64,000 nucleotides of DNA. It comes from Paracoccus endophyticus. Lineage in GTDB: Bacteria; Pseudomonadota; Alphaproteobacteria; Rhodobacterales; Rhodobacteraceae. The stretch lies in assembly GCF_003286075.1 (NCBI RefSeq), contig NZ_QLUV01000002.1, positions 215,557 through 279,556 on the forward strand, read 5' to 3'. The stretch's first letter is position 1. Every line of letters starts with the position of its first letter. A program made the translations under genes and the position numbers. This document shows positions 18,144-26,211 of this stretch, in pieces. The notes under the pieces are model-generated. The model searched no databases and was not told the origin of the DNA. It worked only from the letters and a program-made list of their open reading frames with translations.

Positions 18144-19178
18144 CTAAAGCCGGAACCCCTCGGGGATGCGGTCGGTGCCGTCCAGCACCAGGTCGGCCAC
18201 GATCGCCGCCACCGCCGGGGCCATGCCGAAGCCGATCTTGAACCCGCCGTTGGCGACCAGATGGCCCGGGCGGCCTGGCCAGACCCCGATCAGCGGCGCG
18301 CGGCTGGCGGCGCGGGGGCGGATGCCGGCCCAGCGGTCCAGCACGGCGCGGCCTGCCAGCGCCGGGCACAGGGCGCAGGCGCGCGCGACCAGCGCCTCGA
18401 GCCCCGCATCGGTGGCCCCGTCGGTGGCCTCCGGCTCGCTGGTCGATCCGACCGCGGTGGTGCCGTCGGCATGGGGGACGATGTGGACGCCGTCCGCAAA
18501 GACCTGCGCGGCCTGAGGGGCGGACAGGTCCAGCAGCGCCGACTGGCCCTTGACCCCGGACCCCACCGGCCGCCCCAGATCCGCCGACAGTGCGGCCAGT
18601 CCCGGCGCGCCGGTCGCCCAGACGACGGGCCCCGCCAGCGCGTCGGGGTGCTGGGGACCCGCGCCCTCGATCACCGCGCCGCCGGTTGCACGGATCGCCG
18701 CGGCCAGCGCGCGGCCCGCGGCGCGCGGGGACAGGCGCGCGGTCAGGCTGTCGGTCAGCCACAGACCGGACGGGCTGTCGGGCACCAGCGGCCCCGCCGG
18801 CGCGTCGGTCAGCGCCATGCGGAACGGCGCCGGCCACACCGCCGCCGCCGCAGCGATGCGGGCGTGGATGCGCTCCAGCGCCGCGGCCTCGACCGGCTGC
18901 ACCCGGCCCGTGCGCGCATAGCCGGGATCGACGCCCCCCGCCGCCCTGACCGCGGCCCACCAGCCCTCGGCCGCGACCAGCGCGTCCAGTTGCACCTGTT
19001 TCTTGGCGTTCCAGTTCTCCGGCGCGTGGGGCGCCAGCGCGCCCACCGTGCCGCCGCTGGACCCTGCGCCGATGCGCGCCGCCTCGATCACGGTGACGGC
19101 GGCCCCGCGCCGCGCCAGTTCCCAGCCGCAGGCAAGGCCCATGATCCCCGCGCCGATCACCGTCACCGCCCTTGCCAT
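18144..19178 (-). CDS. FAD-dependent oxidoreductase, MnmC C-domain type (tRNA modification)
   Basis: A 344-residue DAO-family flavoprotein. AVTVIGAGIMGLACGWELA is the FAD-binding GxGxxG, GSSGGTVGALAPHAPENWN follows, and GIRPRAASRAPLIG and GGFKIGFGMAP are near the C-terminus. In E. coli the C-terminal MnmC domain oxidises cmnm5s2U34 in tRNA to nm5s2U34. A dedicated methyltransferase matching the MnmC N-domain lies head to head 42 bases away, which supports this role. As a free-standing protein it could also be a glycine or D-amino acid oxidase, since DAO members are hard to tell apart. The start at 19178 gives MARAVTVIGAG. Confidence 0.72.
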   Translation of the reverse strand: MARAVTVIGAGIMGLACGWELARRGAAVTVIEAARIGAGSSGGTVGALAPHAPENWNAKKQVQLDALVAAEGWWAAVRAAGGVDPGYARTGRVQPVEAAALERIHARIAAAAAVWPAPFRMALTDAPAGPLVPDSPSGLWLTDSLTARLSPRAAGRALAAAIRATGGAVIEGAGPQHPDALAGPVVWATGAPGLAALSADLGRPVGSGVKGQSALLDLSAPQAAQVFADGVHIVPHADGTTAVGSTSEPEATDGATDAGLEALVARACALCPALAGRAVLDRWAGIRPRAASRAPLIGVWPGRPGHLVANGGFKIGFGMAPAVAAIVADLVLDGTDRIPEGFRL

Positions 19179-19220
19179 CGCCGCGCGCCCCCGCCATTGC
19201 CGGCGCCGGAGGTAGCGCGG

Positions 19221-19871
19221 ATGACGGCTGACGACCAGAGCAGGCTGGACTGGCGCGGCAGCGTGCCGGTGTCGCGGCGCTTCGACGACCCCTATTTCAG
19301 CCTGGCGGGCGGGCTGGACGAGACGCGCCACGTCTTTCTGGCCGGCAACGACCTGCCCGCACGGCTGGTCCCGGGCTTTTGCGTGGCCGAAACCGGCTTT
19401 GGCACCGGGCTGAACCTGCTGGCGCTGGCGCAGGTGGCGACGGTGCCCGTGCGCTTCACCAGCTTCGAGGCCTATCCCCTGAGCCTGGCAGAGCTGGCCC
19501 GCGCCCATGCGGCCTTCCCCGATCTGGCGGCATTGTCGGCGCAGCTGCGCGCAGGCTGGGGCGGCGAGACGCTGACGGTGGGCCATGTGACCGCCCGGAT
19601 CGTGGCGGGGGACGCGCGCCAGACGCTGCCCGCCTGGGACGGCCGCGCGGATGCCTGGTTCCTGGACGGGTTCTCCCCCGCGCGAAACCCCGAGTTGTGG
19701 TCCGATGCGCTGATGGCGGCGGTCGGCGCCCATGCCGCGCCGGGCGGCAGCTTTGCCACCTATACCGCCGCGGGCCATGTGCGGCGCGCGCTGGCCGCGG
19801 CGGGGTTCGACGTCACCCGCGCGCCCGGCTTTGCCGGCAAGCGTCACATGAGCCGCGGGGTCCGGCGCTAG
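19221..19871 (+). CDS. mnmD: tRNA (5-methylaminomethyl-2-thiouridine)-methyltransferase MnmD
   Basis: A 216-residue stand-alone version of the MnmC N-terminal domain. Motifs are DDPYFSLAGGLDETRHVFL, the SAM loop FCVAETGFGTGLNLLAL, RFTSFEAYPLS, ADAWFLDGFSPARNPELW (catalytic Asp region) and PGFAGKRHMSRG. It uses SAM to methylate nm5(s2)U34 to mnm5(s2)U34 in the anticodon wobble position. It is divergent from the FAD half, and its stop overlaps the converging rhomboid stop within the palindrome CTAG. Confidence 0.9.
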   Translation: MTADDQSRLDWRGSVPVSRRFDDPYFSLAGGLDETRHVFLAGNDLPARLVPGFCVAETGFGTGLNLLALAQVATVPVRFTSFEAYPLSLAELARAHAAFPDLAALSAQLRAGWGGETLTVGHVTARIVAGDARQTLPAWDGRADAWFLDGFSPARNPELWSDALMAAVGAHAAPGGSFATYTAAGHVRRALAAAGFDVTRAPGFAGKRHMSRGVRR

Positions 19872-20593
19872 CGGCGCACCGGCGGGATGCGGGTGGGGGC
19901 ATAGACGACCGGCCGGTGCGGCGGGTGGCCGTGGGTGCGCGCCCAGAACTGCGGCCCGCCCCGGCGCAGGAACACCGGCAGCGCCAGCACCAGGCCCGCG
20001 ACGAACCCCCCCGCATGCGCCCAGTAGGCGACGCCGGCCTCGCCGCCGTGCATCGCATAGCCCGACACCAGCTGAATCGCGAACCAGACCGCCAGCATCA
20101 CCCAGGCGGGAATGGTGAACATTTTGATCAGGATGATGATGATCGCGACCACGTCCACCTTGGCGCGCGGAAACATCAGCAGATAGCCCCCCATCACCCC
20201 GGCGATCGCCCCCGACGCGCCGACCATGGGGATGCCGTCGGCGGGGTTTGCCGCCATCTGCGCGCCCGCGGCCGCGAAACCGCAGGCAAGATAGAATACC
20301 AGAAAGCCGCCATGGCCCATCTGATCCTCGAGGTTGTCGCCGAAGATCCACAGAAACAGCATGTTGCCGCCCAGATGCAGCAGTCCCGCGTGCAGGAACA
20401 TGTGCGTCAGCACGCCCCAGACCTGCGAACCATTCAGGACCGCGACCGGATACAGGGCCAGGTCTTCCCACAGGCCGGTCATGCCCCCGGCCCAGGGGGC
20501 GGTCAGCAGGAACATCGCGACGTTCGCCAGCATCAGCGCGATGGTGACATAGGGCGTCCGCTCAGACGGATTGTGGTCGCGGATCGGGAACAT
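19868..20593 (-). CDS. Rhomboid family intramembrane serine protease
   Basis: A 241-residue membrane protein with about six helices. HMFLHAGLLHLGGNMLFLW gives the HxxxxHxxxNM element, GASGAIAGVMGGYL carries the catalytic Ser, and AYWAHAGGFVAGLVLAL the catalytic His. The family cleaves transmembrane substrates within the bilayer. The start at 20593 (MFPIRDHNPSER) has GGAAGG just upstream and matches the common MFPIRDxNP opening; an upstream in-frame ATG lacks this. The stop codon overlaps the converging mnmD stop by four bases. Substrate unknown. Confidence 0.92.
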   Translation of the reverse strand: MFPIRDHNPSERTPYVTIALMLANVAMFLLTAPWAGGMTGLWEDLALYPVAVLNGSQVWGVLTHMFLHAGLLHLGGNMLFLWIFGDNLEDQMGHGGFLVFYLACGFAAAGAQMAANPADGIPMVGASGAIAGVMGGYLLMFPRAKVDVVAIIIILIKMFTIPAWVMLAVWFAIQLVSGYAMHGGEAGVAYWAHAGGFVAGLVLALPVFLRRGGPQFWARTHGHPPHRPVVYAPTRIPPVRR

Positions 20594-20754
20594 GGGGCCT
20601 TCCGGCAGGGGCGTGTGTCGGCCAACGCACGGCGCGACAGGGGGTTGCGTGGCGCCGGACGATTCGGCCGCGCGCGATTGTGTCCCGCGGGGGCGGGGCG
20701 CTAGATGGGCGCAGGACAGGCCCGGACGCGGGCCGCGCGACAGGGGATGCGCCA

Positions 20755-22074
20755 ATGACCACGATGACCGACCGCAAGAACGCCGCCATTTCGCGCGGCG
20801 TGGGGATGACCACGCAGATCTATGCCGACCGCGCCGAGAACGCCGAGATCTGGGACAAGGACGGCAACCGCTACATCGACTTCGCCGCCGGCATCGCGGT
20901 GGTGAACACGGGGCATCGCCATCCCCGGGTGATGCAGGCGGTGCGCGACCAGCTGGACCGGTTCACCCACACCTGCCACCAGGTCGTGCCCTATGAAAAC
21001 TATGTGACCCTGGCCGAGCGGCTCAACCGCCTGGTGCCCGGCAACTTCGCCAAGAAGACCATCTTCGCCACCACCGGCGCCGAGGCCGTCGAGAACGCCG
21101 TCAAGATCGCCCGCTATGCCACCGGGCGGTCGGGCATCGTGGCGTTCACCGGCGCGTTCCACGGCCGCACCTTCATGGGCATGACGCTGACCGGCAAGGT
21201 CCAGCCCTACAAGGCGGGGTTCGGGGGGATGATGCCCGATGTCTGGCACCTGCCGTTCCCGAACGAGCTGCATGGCGTGACGCAGGCCGACGCGCTGGCC
21301 GCGCTGGACAAGCTGTTCAAGGCCGACATCGATCCCGCCCGCGTGGCCGCGATCATCGTGGAACCCGTGCAGGGCGAGGGCGGCTTCTATCCCGTTCCGT
21401 CTGGCTTCATGCGAACGCTGCGCCAGCTGTGCGACGACCACGGGATGCTGCTGATCGCCGACGAGGTGCAGACCGGCTTTGCCCGCACCGGCCGGCTGTT
21501 CGCGATGGAGCTGCACGGCGTCGCGGCCGACCTCACCTGCATGGCCAAGGGCCTGGGTGGGGGTCTGCCGATTTCCGCTGTGACCGGCCGGGCCGAGGTG
21601 ATGGACGCGCCCCACCCCGGCGGCCTGGGCGGCACCTATGCGGGCAACCCGCTGGGCGTCGCCGCGGCCCACGCCGTGCTGGACGTGATCGAGGACGAGG
21701 GCCTGTCCGAGCGCGCCGAGCGGCTGGGCCAGCGGCTCAAGCAGCGCCTCGCATCCCTGCGCGACGACGTGCCCGAGATCGTGGACATCCGCGGCCCCGG
21801 CCTGATGAACGCGGTCGAGTTCAACGTCGGGTCCCGGCCCAGCCCCGAGTTCACCAACAAGGTGCGCGAGGAGGCGCTGTCGCGCGGCCTGATCCTGCTG
21901 ACCTGCGGCGTCTACGGCAACGTCATCCGGTTCCTGCCGCCCCTGACGGTGCCGGACGCCGTCTTCGACGAGGCGCTGGACATCCTGGAGGCGTCGATCC
22001 GCGCCGCCCGCGGACCCGGCCGCCACAAGGCCCCGCAGGACGGCGAGCTGATGGCGGGCGCGCAGGAGGCCTGA
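20755..22074 (+). CDS. gabT: 4-aminobutyrate aminotransferase (class III)
   Basis: A 439-residue class III PLP aminotransferase. Seen motifs are YIDFAAGIAVVNTGHRHP, TTGAEAVENAVKIARYATGR (phosphate binding), AFTGAFHGRTFMGMTLTGK, IIVEPVQGEGGF, LLIADEVQTGFARTG and TCMAKGLGGGLPISAV with the PLP Lys. The overall pattern is that of GabT, which transaminates GABA with 2-oxoglutarate to succinate semialdehyde; 5-aminovalerate is also a common substrate. AGGGG precedes the ATG. No gabD is adjacent. A strong hairpin follows 16 bases after the stop. Confidence 0.93.
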   Translation: MTTMTDRKNAAISRGVGMTTQIYADRAENAEIWDKDGNRYIDFAAGIAVVNTGHRHPRVMQAVRDQLDRFTHTCHQVVPYENYVTLAERLNRLVPGNFAKKTIFATTGAEAVENAVKIARYATGRSGIVAFTGAFHGRTFMGMTLTGKVQPYKAGFGGMMPDVWHLPFPNELHGVTQADALAALDKLFKADIDPARVAAIIVEPVQGEGGFYPVPSGFMRTLRQLCDDHGMLLIADEVQTGFARTGRLFAMELHGVAADLTCMAKGLGGGLPISAVTGRAEVMDAPHPGGLGGTYAGNPLGVAAAHAVLDVIEDEGLSERAERLGQRLKQRLASLRDDVPEIVDIRGPGLMNAVEFNVGSRPSPEFTNKVREEALSRGLILLTCGVYGNVIRFLPPLTVPDAVFDEALDILEASIRAARGPGRHKAPQDGELMAGAQEA

Positions 22075-22090
22075 GGCGGCCCGGCCGCGC

Positions 22091-22142
22091 CGGGGGGCTG
22101 TCTGCCCCCCGGACCCCCCGAGGATATTTGCCGCCGCCCGAG
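22091..22142 (+). repeat. Extragenic palindromic element, copy 1
   Basis: Perfect stem CGGGGGGC (22091-22098) and GCCCCCCG (22104-22111) with loop TGTCT, directly followed by GACCCCCCGAGGATATTTG. GC hairpins followed by a GAGGATATTTG-like tail recur between genes in Rhodobacteraceae genomes (from memory, not searched). It starts 16 bases after the gabT stop and may act as transcription end or mRNA stabiliser; there is no T tract. Confidence 0.65.
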
Positions 22143-22260
22143 GCGCGTTAACCGACTCTTCGCACCCTCATGCGAAAAGACCTGCGCGGGACAGGCGGGG
22201 ACGCCGATGACCGTGCCGACCGAAGCGGCCCCCGTCCGTGTTGGCGGGGGCCTGCGGGTC

Positions 22261-22380
22261 TCGGGCGGCACGTATCCTCGGGCTTCCCGTGCGCCCGCGA
22301 ACCAGTCCGGTGGACTGCTTCCAGCGAGGAAGGCCACGGAAGTGGCACGCACGGGGGCCAGAGGGGGCAGACAGCCCCCT
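22261..22380 (-). repeat. Extragenic palindromic element, inverted and split copy 2
   Basis: On the minus strand the hairpin AGGGGGC-TGTCT-GCCCCCT occupies 22380-22362, with the same loop as copy 1. The tail CCCGAGGATACGTGCCGCC lies at 22282-22264, separated from its hairpin by about 79 bases (22283-22361), whereas in copy 1 the two parts are adjacent. The copies face each other, so the whole block is a large imperfect inverted repeat. Confidence 0.6.
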
Positions 22381-22469
22381 GTGTCCCGAGTCGGGACGGT
22401 TCCCTTCGCCAGGCGCGGCACCGCCCAAAGGGTGGTCCGGGGGGGGCGCCCAAGGCGCACCGCCGATGG

Positions 22470-23429
22470 TCAGGCGGCCAGCCCGCGCGACCCCATGTCC
22501 AGGTATTTCTGCCGCCGCGCCCGGACCAGCTCGGCCGGCTTGACCCCCTTGAGCTGGTCGAGCAGCGTGCCGATCTCGCGGCCGACCTCGGCGATGGCCT
22601 CGGCGGGGGCGCGCTGGGCGCCGCCCACGGGCTCGCTGATGATGCAGTCGATCACGCCCAGTTTTTTCAGGTCCTGCGCGGTCAGCTTCAGCGCCTCGGC
22701 CGCCTCGCGCATCTTGTCGGCGTCCTTCCACAGGATCGAGGCGCAACCCTCGGGCGAGATCACCGAATAGATCGAGTGTTCCAGCATCGCCACCCGGTCG
22801 GCGGTGGCAAAGGCCACGGCGCCGCCGGACCCGCCCTCGCCGATGATGACCGACACCAGCGGCACGCCGATCTGCAGGCATTTCTCGGTCGAGCGGGCGA
22901 TCGCCTCAGACTGGCCGCGTTCCTCGGCCCCCTTGCCGGGATAGGCGCCGGGGGTGTCCACCAGCGTGATGACCGGCAGGCCGAAGCGGTCGGCCAGTTC
23001 CATCAGGCGGATGGCCTTGCGGTACCCCTCGGGGCGGGTCATGCCGAAGTTGCGGTGGATGCGCGAGCGGGTGTCGTTGCCCTTCTCGTGGCCGATCACC
23101 ACGACGGGCTGGTCGCGAAACCGCGCAAGGCCGCCCATGACCGCATGGTCGTCGGCAAAGCCGCGGTCGCCGGCCAGCGGCGTCCATTCCGAGAACAGCG
23201 CGTCGATATAGTCGATGCAGTGGGGCCGGTCGGGGTGGCGGGCCACCAGCGTCTTTCGCCACGGGTCAAGCGACTTGTAGAGGTCGCGCAGCATGTCGGC
23301 GGCCTTGCGGTCCAGCGCCGCGGCCTCCTTCTCAAGGTCCACGCCCTCGCCCCGCCGGGCCAGCGCCCGCAACTCCTCGGCCTTGCCTTCCAGGTCGGAA
23401 AGCGGCTTTTCGAATTCCAGATAGGTCAT
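22470..23429 (-). CDS. accA: Acetyl-CoA carboxylase carboxyltransferase subunit alpha
   Basis: A 319-residue protein of standard AccA length. It starts [20 protein letters not shown] and contains [71 protein letters not shown] and [15 protein letters not shown], all AccA signatures. With AccD (not in the window) it transfers carboxyl from biotin on AccB to acetyl-CoA, giving malonyl-CoA for fatty acid synthesis. It lies 78 bases behind moaE on the same strand. Confidence 0.97.
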   Translation of the reverse strand: MTYLEFEKPLSDLEGKAEELRALARRGEGVDLEKEAAALDRKAADMLRDLYKSLDPWRKTLVARHPDRPHCIDYIDALFSEWTPLAGDRGFADDHAVMGGLARFRDQPVVVIGHEKGNDTRSRIHRNFGMTRPEGYRKAIRLMELADRFGLPVITLVDTPGAYPGKGAEERGQSEAIARSTEKCLQIGVPLVSVIIGEGGSGGAVAFATADRVAMLEHSIYSVISPEGCASILWKDADKMREAAEALKLTAQDLKKLGVIDCIISEPVGGAQRAPAEAIAEVGREIGTLLDQLKGVKPAELVRARRQKYLDMGSRGLAA

Positions 23430-23507
23430 GGCTGGGCCTTTCGCTGGTCGGATGCGTTATGGGGCGCAGGCCGCGGGATTGCAACGCGGGCGAGGGCCCG
23501 CGCGGGC

Positions 23508-23939
23508 CTACCACCGGTCCAGCGCGGCCTCGTCATCGGCCTTGGCCTCGACCCAGCCGCGCGGCCCGTCGGGTCCGATCTCGCGCTTCCAGAAGGGGGC
23601 GCGGGATTTCAGCCAGTCCATCAGGAAATCGGCCGCATCGAAGGCGGCGCGGCGGTGGCGGGCGGCGGTGGCGACCATCATGATCGGCTCGCCCACCGGC
23701 AGATGCCCGTGGCGGTGGACGACCAGCACGTCGTCCAGGCCAAAGCGGTCGGCCGCCGCCTGCGCGTGCGCCGCCAGCGCGCGCTCGGTCATGCCGGGGT
23801 AATGTTCGATGTCCAGCGCGACCAGCCCGCCGTCGCCGCGCACCAGCCCGGTGAAGGTCACGACCGCGCCTGCGCCCGCGCCGAACCCGTCCAGCAGTGC
23901 GCCCGCGTCGAACGGCTGGGGCTGGACCAGCACGCGCAT
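23508..23939 (-). CDS. moaE: Molybdopterin synthase catalytic subunit
   Basis: A 143-residue MoaE. VVTFTGLVRGDGG, LDIEHYPGMTERAL, VVHRHGHLPVGEPIMMVA, HRRAAFDAADFLMDWLKSRA and PFWKREIG (active-site Lys) are all present. It makes molybdopterin from cyclic pyranopterin monophosphate using thiocarboxylated MoaD. Its ATG shares its A with the moaD stop (TGATG), so synthesis is coupled one to one with its partner subunit. Confidence 0.96.
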   Translation of the reverse strand: MRVLVQPQPFDAGALLDGFGAGAGAVVTFTGLVRGDGGLVALDIEHYPGMTERALAAHAQAAADRFGLDDVLVVHRHGHLPVGEPIMMVATAARHRRAAFDAADFLMDWLKSRAPFWKREIGPDGPRGWVEAKADDEAALDRW

Positions 23940-24190
23940 CAGCCGCCCGTCATCGGGGGAAAGAACGCGATCTCGCGCGCGCCGGCCAGGGGCGTGTCCC
24001 AGTCGGCCAGGTCCTGATCCACCGCGACGCGCACCGCCGACAGGTCCGACAGCGCCGCGGCGTGCCGGTCGTCGCGCGCGGCCAGTTCGGCCACCAGCGC
24101 GCCCACGGTCGCCGCATTCGTCTCGACCCGTTCGCGGGGCGCGCCGATGCGTTCGCGCAGCCAGGCGAAATACAGCACGTCCAGCGTCAT
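23939..24190 (-). CDS. moaD: Molybdopterin synthase sulfur carrier subunit
   Basis: An 83-residue ubiquitin-like protein beginning MTLDVLYFAWLRERIG and ending in IAFFPPMTGG. The terminal Gly-Gly is thiocarboxylated and donates sulfur to molybdopterin. It overlaps pgsA by four bases (ATGA) and moaE by one, forming a tight pgsA-moaD-moaE run. Confidence 0.95.
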   Translation of the reverse strand: MTLDVLYFAWLRERIGAPRERVETNAATVGALVAELAARDDRHAAALSDLSAVRVAVDQDLADWDTPLAGAREIAFFPPMTGG

Positions 24191-24810
24191 CGCGTGTCCC
24201 GCAGCCAGGGCCGCGCCTTGTCGAAGTAATCCCAGCCCGTGACCGCCGTCAGGATGGCGGCGATCCAGATCAGCGCCAGGCCGACCTGGGTGGCCAGGTC
24301 GGACCAGCTGTCGGACCACGGCAGGCGCGTTTCGCCCACCAGCGGCGGGTGGCCCTGTTCGTAATAGGCCAGTCCCGTGCCCAGGAACATCATCGCGATC
24401 GCGGCCATCTGCGCCGTGGTCTTCCACTTGGCCACCCTGGTCACCTTCAGCTTGCCGGAATCCGCGCCGAGGAACTCGCGCAGGCCGCTGACGAAGACCT
24501 CGCGGAACAGGATCACGGTGGCGGGCAGGATCAGCCAGGGGTTCATCCCCGAATAGCCGGTGATGACGACCAGCGCGATCACCACCATCGCCTTGTCGGC
24601 GATCGGGTCCATCGCCGCGCCGAAGCGGCTTTCCTGTTTCCAGGCGCGCGCGATCTGACCGTCGAACCAGTCCGTCACGGCCGCCAGGACGAACAGCGCC
24701 AGCGCCGCGAAATCCGCGAAGGGACGGCTGAAATACAGAAACATCAGCGGCACGCCGGGCGCCGCGAACAGGCGCAGCATGGTTAGGATGTTGGGCAGGT
24801 TCCACCTCAT
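24187..24810 (-). CDS. pgsA: CDP-diacylglycerol-glycerol-3-phosphate 3-phosphatidyltransferase
   Basis: A 207-residue membrane enzyme starting MRWNLPNILTMLRLFAAPGV. The CDP-alcohol phosphotransferase motif runs TDWFDGQIARAWKQES with the downstream FGAAMDPIADKA completing DG-AR-G-D-D. Several hydrophobic helices follow. It makes phosphatidylglycerol phosphate, precursor of PG and cardiolipin. Gene order pgsA-moaD-moaE with overlapping codons indicates an operon, although the pathways are unrelated. Confidence 0.95.
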   Translation of the reverse strand: MRWNLPNILTMLRLFAAPGVPLMFLYFSRPFADFAALALFVLAAVTDWFDGQIARAWKQESRFGAAMDPIADKAMVVIALVVITGYSGMNPWLILPATVILFREVFVSGLREFLGADSGKLKVTRVAKWKTTAQMAAIAMMFLGTGLAYYEQGHPPLVGETRLPWSDSWSDLATQVGLALIWIAAILTAVTGWDYFDKARPWLRDTR

Positions 24811-25014
24811 GCCGCGCAGGCTAGAGGGTTACGCGGGCCGGGGGAAGGGGCGACAGCCCAGGCCGGGCGCGCACCCTAGGGGCGTCGTTGCGCGGCCGTC
24901 GTGGGGCGCCCCGTGGCCGGTCGGGCGCCATTCCTAAGCGCTGCGCGCCGGCAAGGCGCGGGGAACGGGGCACAGGATGCGGCGCGGCCGGCCGGAAAGC
25001 CCGCGTGCGGCGGG

Positions 25015-26160
25015 TCAGCGCGCGTCGTCGGTGCCGAACAGCCCCTTGAGGCCGCGTGCGACCAGGTTGCCGACGCTGGGGCGCGGCTGCTGGATGAAGG
25101 GCAGCGGACGGCACACTTCCATCGCGGCGATGCCGACGCGGGCGGTCAGGGCGCCGTTCACGACCCCCTCGCCAAAGCGGCGGCTGACCTTGGCCAGGAT
25201 GCCCCCGCCCGCGACGGTGTGGATCAGGTCGTCGCCCGCGGCGACCGCCCCGGTGGCCACCAGATGCGTGATGACGGTCCGGGCCAGTCGCCAGCCCCCC
25301 ACCGCGCCGGCGCGCCCGCCATAGATCTCGGCCATGCGGCGGATCATCCGCAGGTTCGCGGCCAGCGCCGCCAGCACGTCGGCCATCGCCAGCGGGATCA
25401 GGGCGGTCGCGGCGGCGACGGTGCGGGCGGCGGCCTCGATCTCGCGCCGGGCCTGCTGGTCGAGGGGGGCGAGCAGCTCGCCCTCGGCCAGCGACAGCAG
25501 CGTGTGGGCGTCGAAGGCGTCGCCGCGCCGCGCGGCCAGGTTGCGGCGCGCCCAGGCCAGGTCCGGCCGGTGGGCATACAGGCCGTCAAGCTGGTCGGCC
25601 ACCTGCCGCGCCTGCGCCAGATCGGCCGCCGCCAGCGCCGCCCCCGCGCTGCGGTGGATCGCGTCGATGCGCCCGAACCGCGCCCAGGCGGCATATTCGC
25701 GCACCGCCATGGCCAGCGTCGCGACCGTGAAGGCGGCGAACAGCGCGATGCCCAGCCAGCCCAGCAGCGGATAGCGCGCCATCAGATCCTCGAAGAACCG
25801 CAGCGCCGCCATCGACAGCAGGAAGGTCAGCAGCGCCACCAGCGAGTTGATGAAGAACCGCGTCACCCGCGACGGTCCCCGCCCGGCCAGCCGCATGACC
25901 ATCTGCATGGTGCGCGGCTGGGGCAGGGCGCCGGGCAACCCGTCGTCGATGGGCGGCGCGTCGGCGGGCGAGGGGGCGGCGTTGCCCCCGGCCGACGGGC
26001 GCGCGCGGGGCGGCCGGGCATCGCGGCCGTCGCCCGGCCTGTCCGCGGGCGGCGCGGCGGCGTCGGCCGGCGGGGCGGCATCGTCCTGCGGCACGGACGC
26101 CGCGGGGCCGTATTCGACCAGAACCGGGCCGCGGCGGGGGGGCTTCGGGGCCTCAGCCAT
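25015..26160 (-). CDS. YcjF/TIGR01620 family membrane protein
   Basis: A 381-residue protein. Residues 1-80 are a Pro/Ala/Asp-rich, probably disordered cytoplasmic segment. Two helices follow near residues 103-125 (FFINSLVALLTFLLSMAALRFF) and 130-155 (LLGWLGIALFAAFTVATLAMA). The rest is the conserved C-terminal region with LVATGAVAAGDDLIHTV, ILAKVSRRFGEGVVNGALT and RIGLAAMEVCRPLPF-like sequence ending in GLKGLFGTDDAR. This is the YcjF family, whose gene usually follows ycjX, as here, 51 bases downstream of it. Function is unknown; a link to envelope stress is suggested for enterobacteria. Confidence 0.85.
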   Translation of the reverse strand: MAEAPKPPRRGPVLVEYGPAASVPQDDAAPPADAAAPPADRPGDGRDARPPRARPSAGGNAAPSPADAPPIDDGLPGALPQPRTMQMVMRLAGRGPSRVTRFFINSLVALLTFLLSMAALRFFEDLMARYPLLGWLGIALFAAFTVATLAMAVREYAAWARFGRIDAIHRSAGAALAAADLAQARQVADQLDGLYAHRPDLAWARRNLAARRGDAFDAHTLLSLAEGELLAPLDQQARREIEAAARTVAAATALIPLAMADVLAALAANLRMIRRMAEIYGGRAGAVGGWRLARTVITHLVATGAVAAGDDLIHTVAGGGILAKVSRRFGEGVVNGALTARVGIAAMEVCRPLPFIQQPRPSVGNLVARGLKGLFGTDDAR

Positions 26161-26211
26161 GGTGGCGCCTTTCGGACAAGGGGGGCGGGGCGGACAGGGG
26201 GCGCGCGGCGG

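Larger units (their letters stand above)
22075..22469. other. 395-base gene-free gap between gabT and accA
   Basis: No credible gene is present. The gap contains two inverted copies of an extragenic element (listed separately), a hairpin with perfect arms GGCCCCCG (22227-22234) and CGGGGGCC (22245-22252) between them, and a small dyad TTCGCA/TGCGAA at 22159-22176. gabT and accA converge on it, so both transcripts probably end here. Confidence 0.7.
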
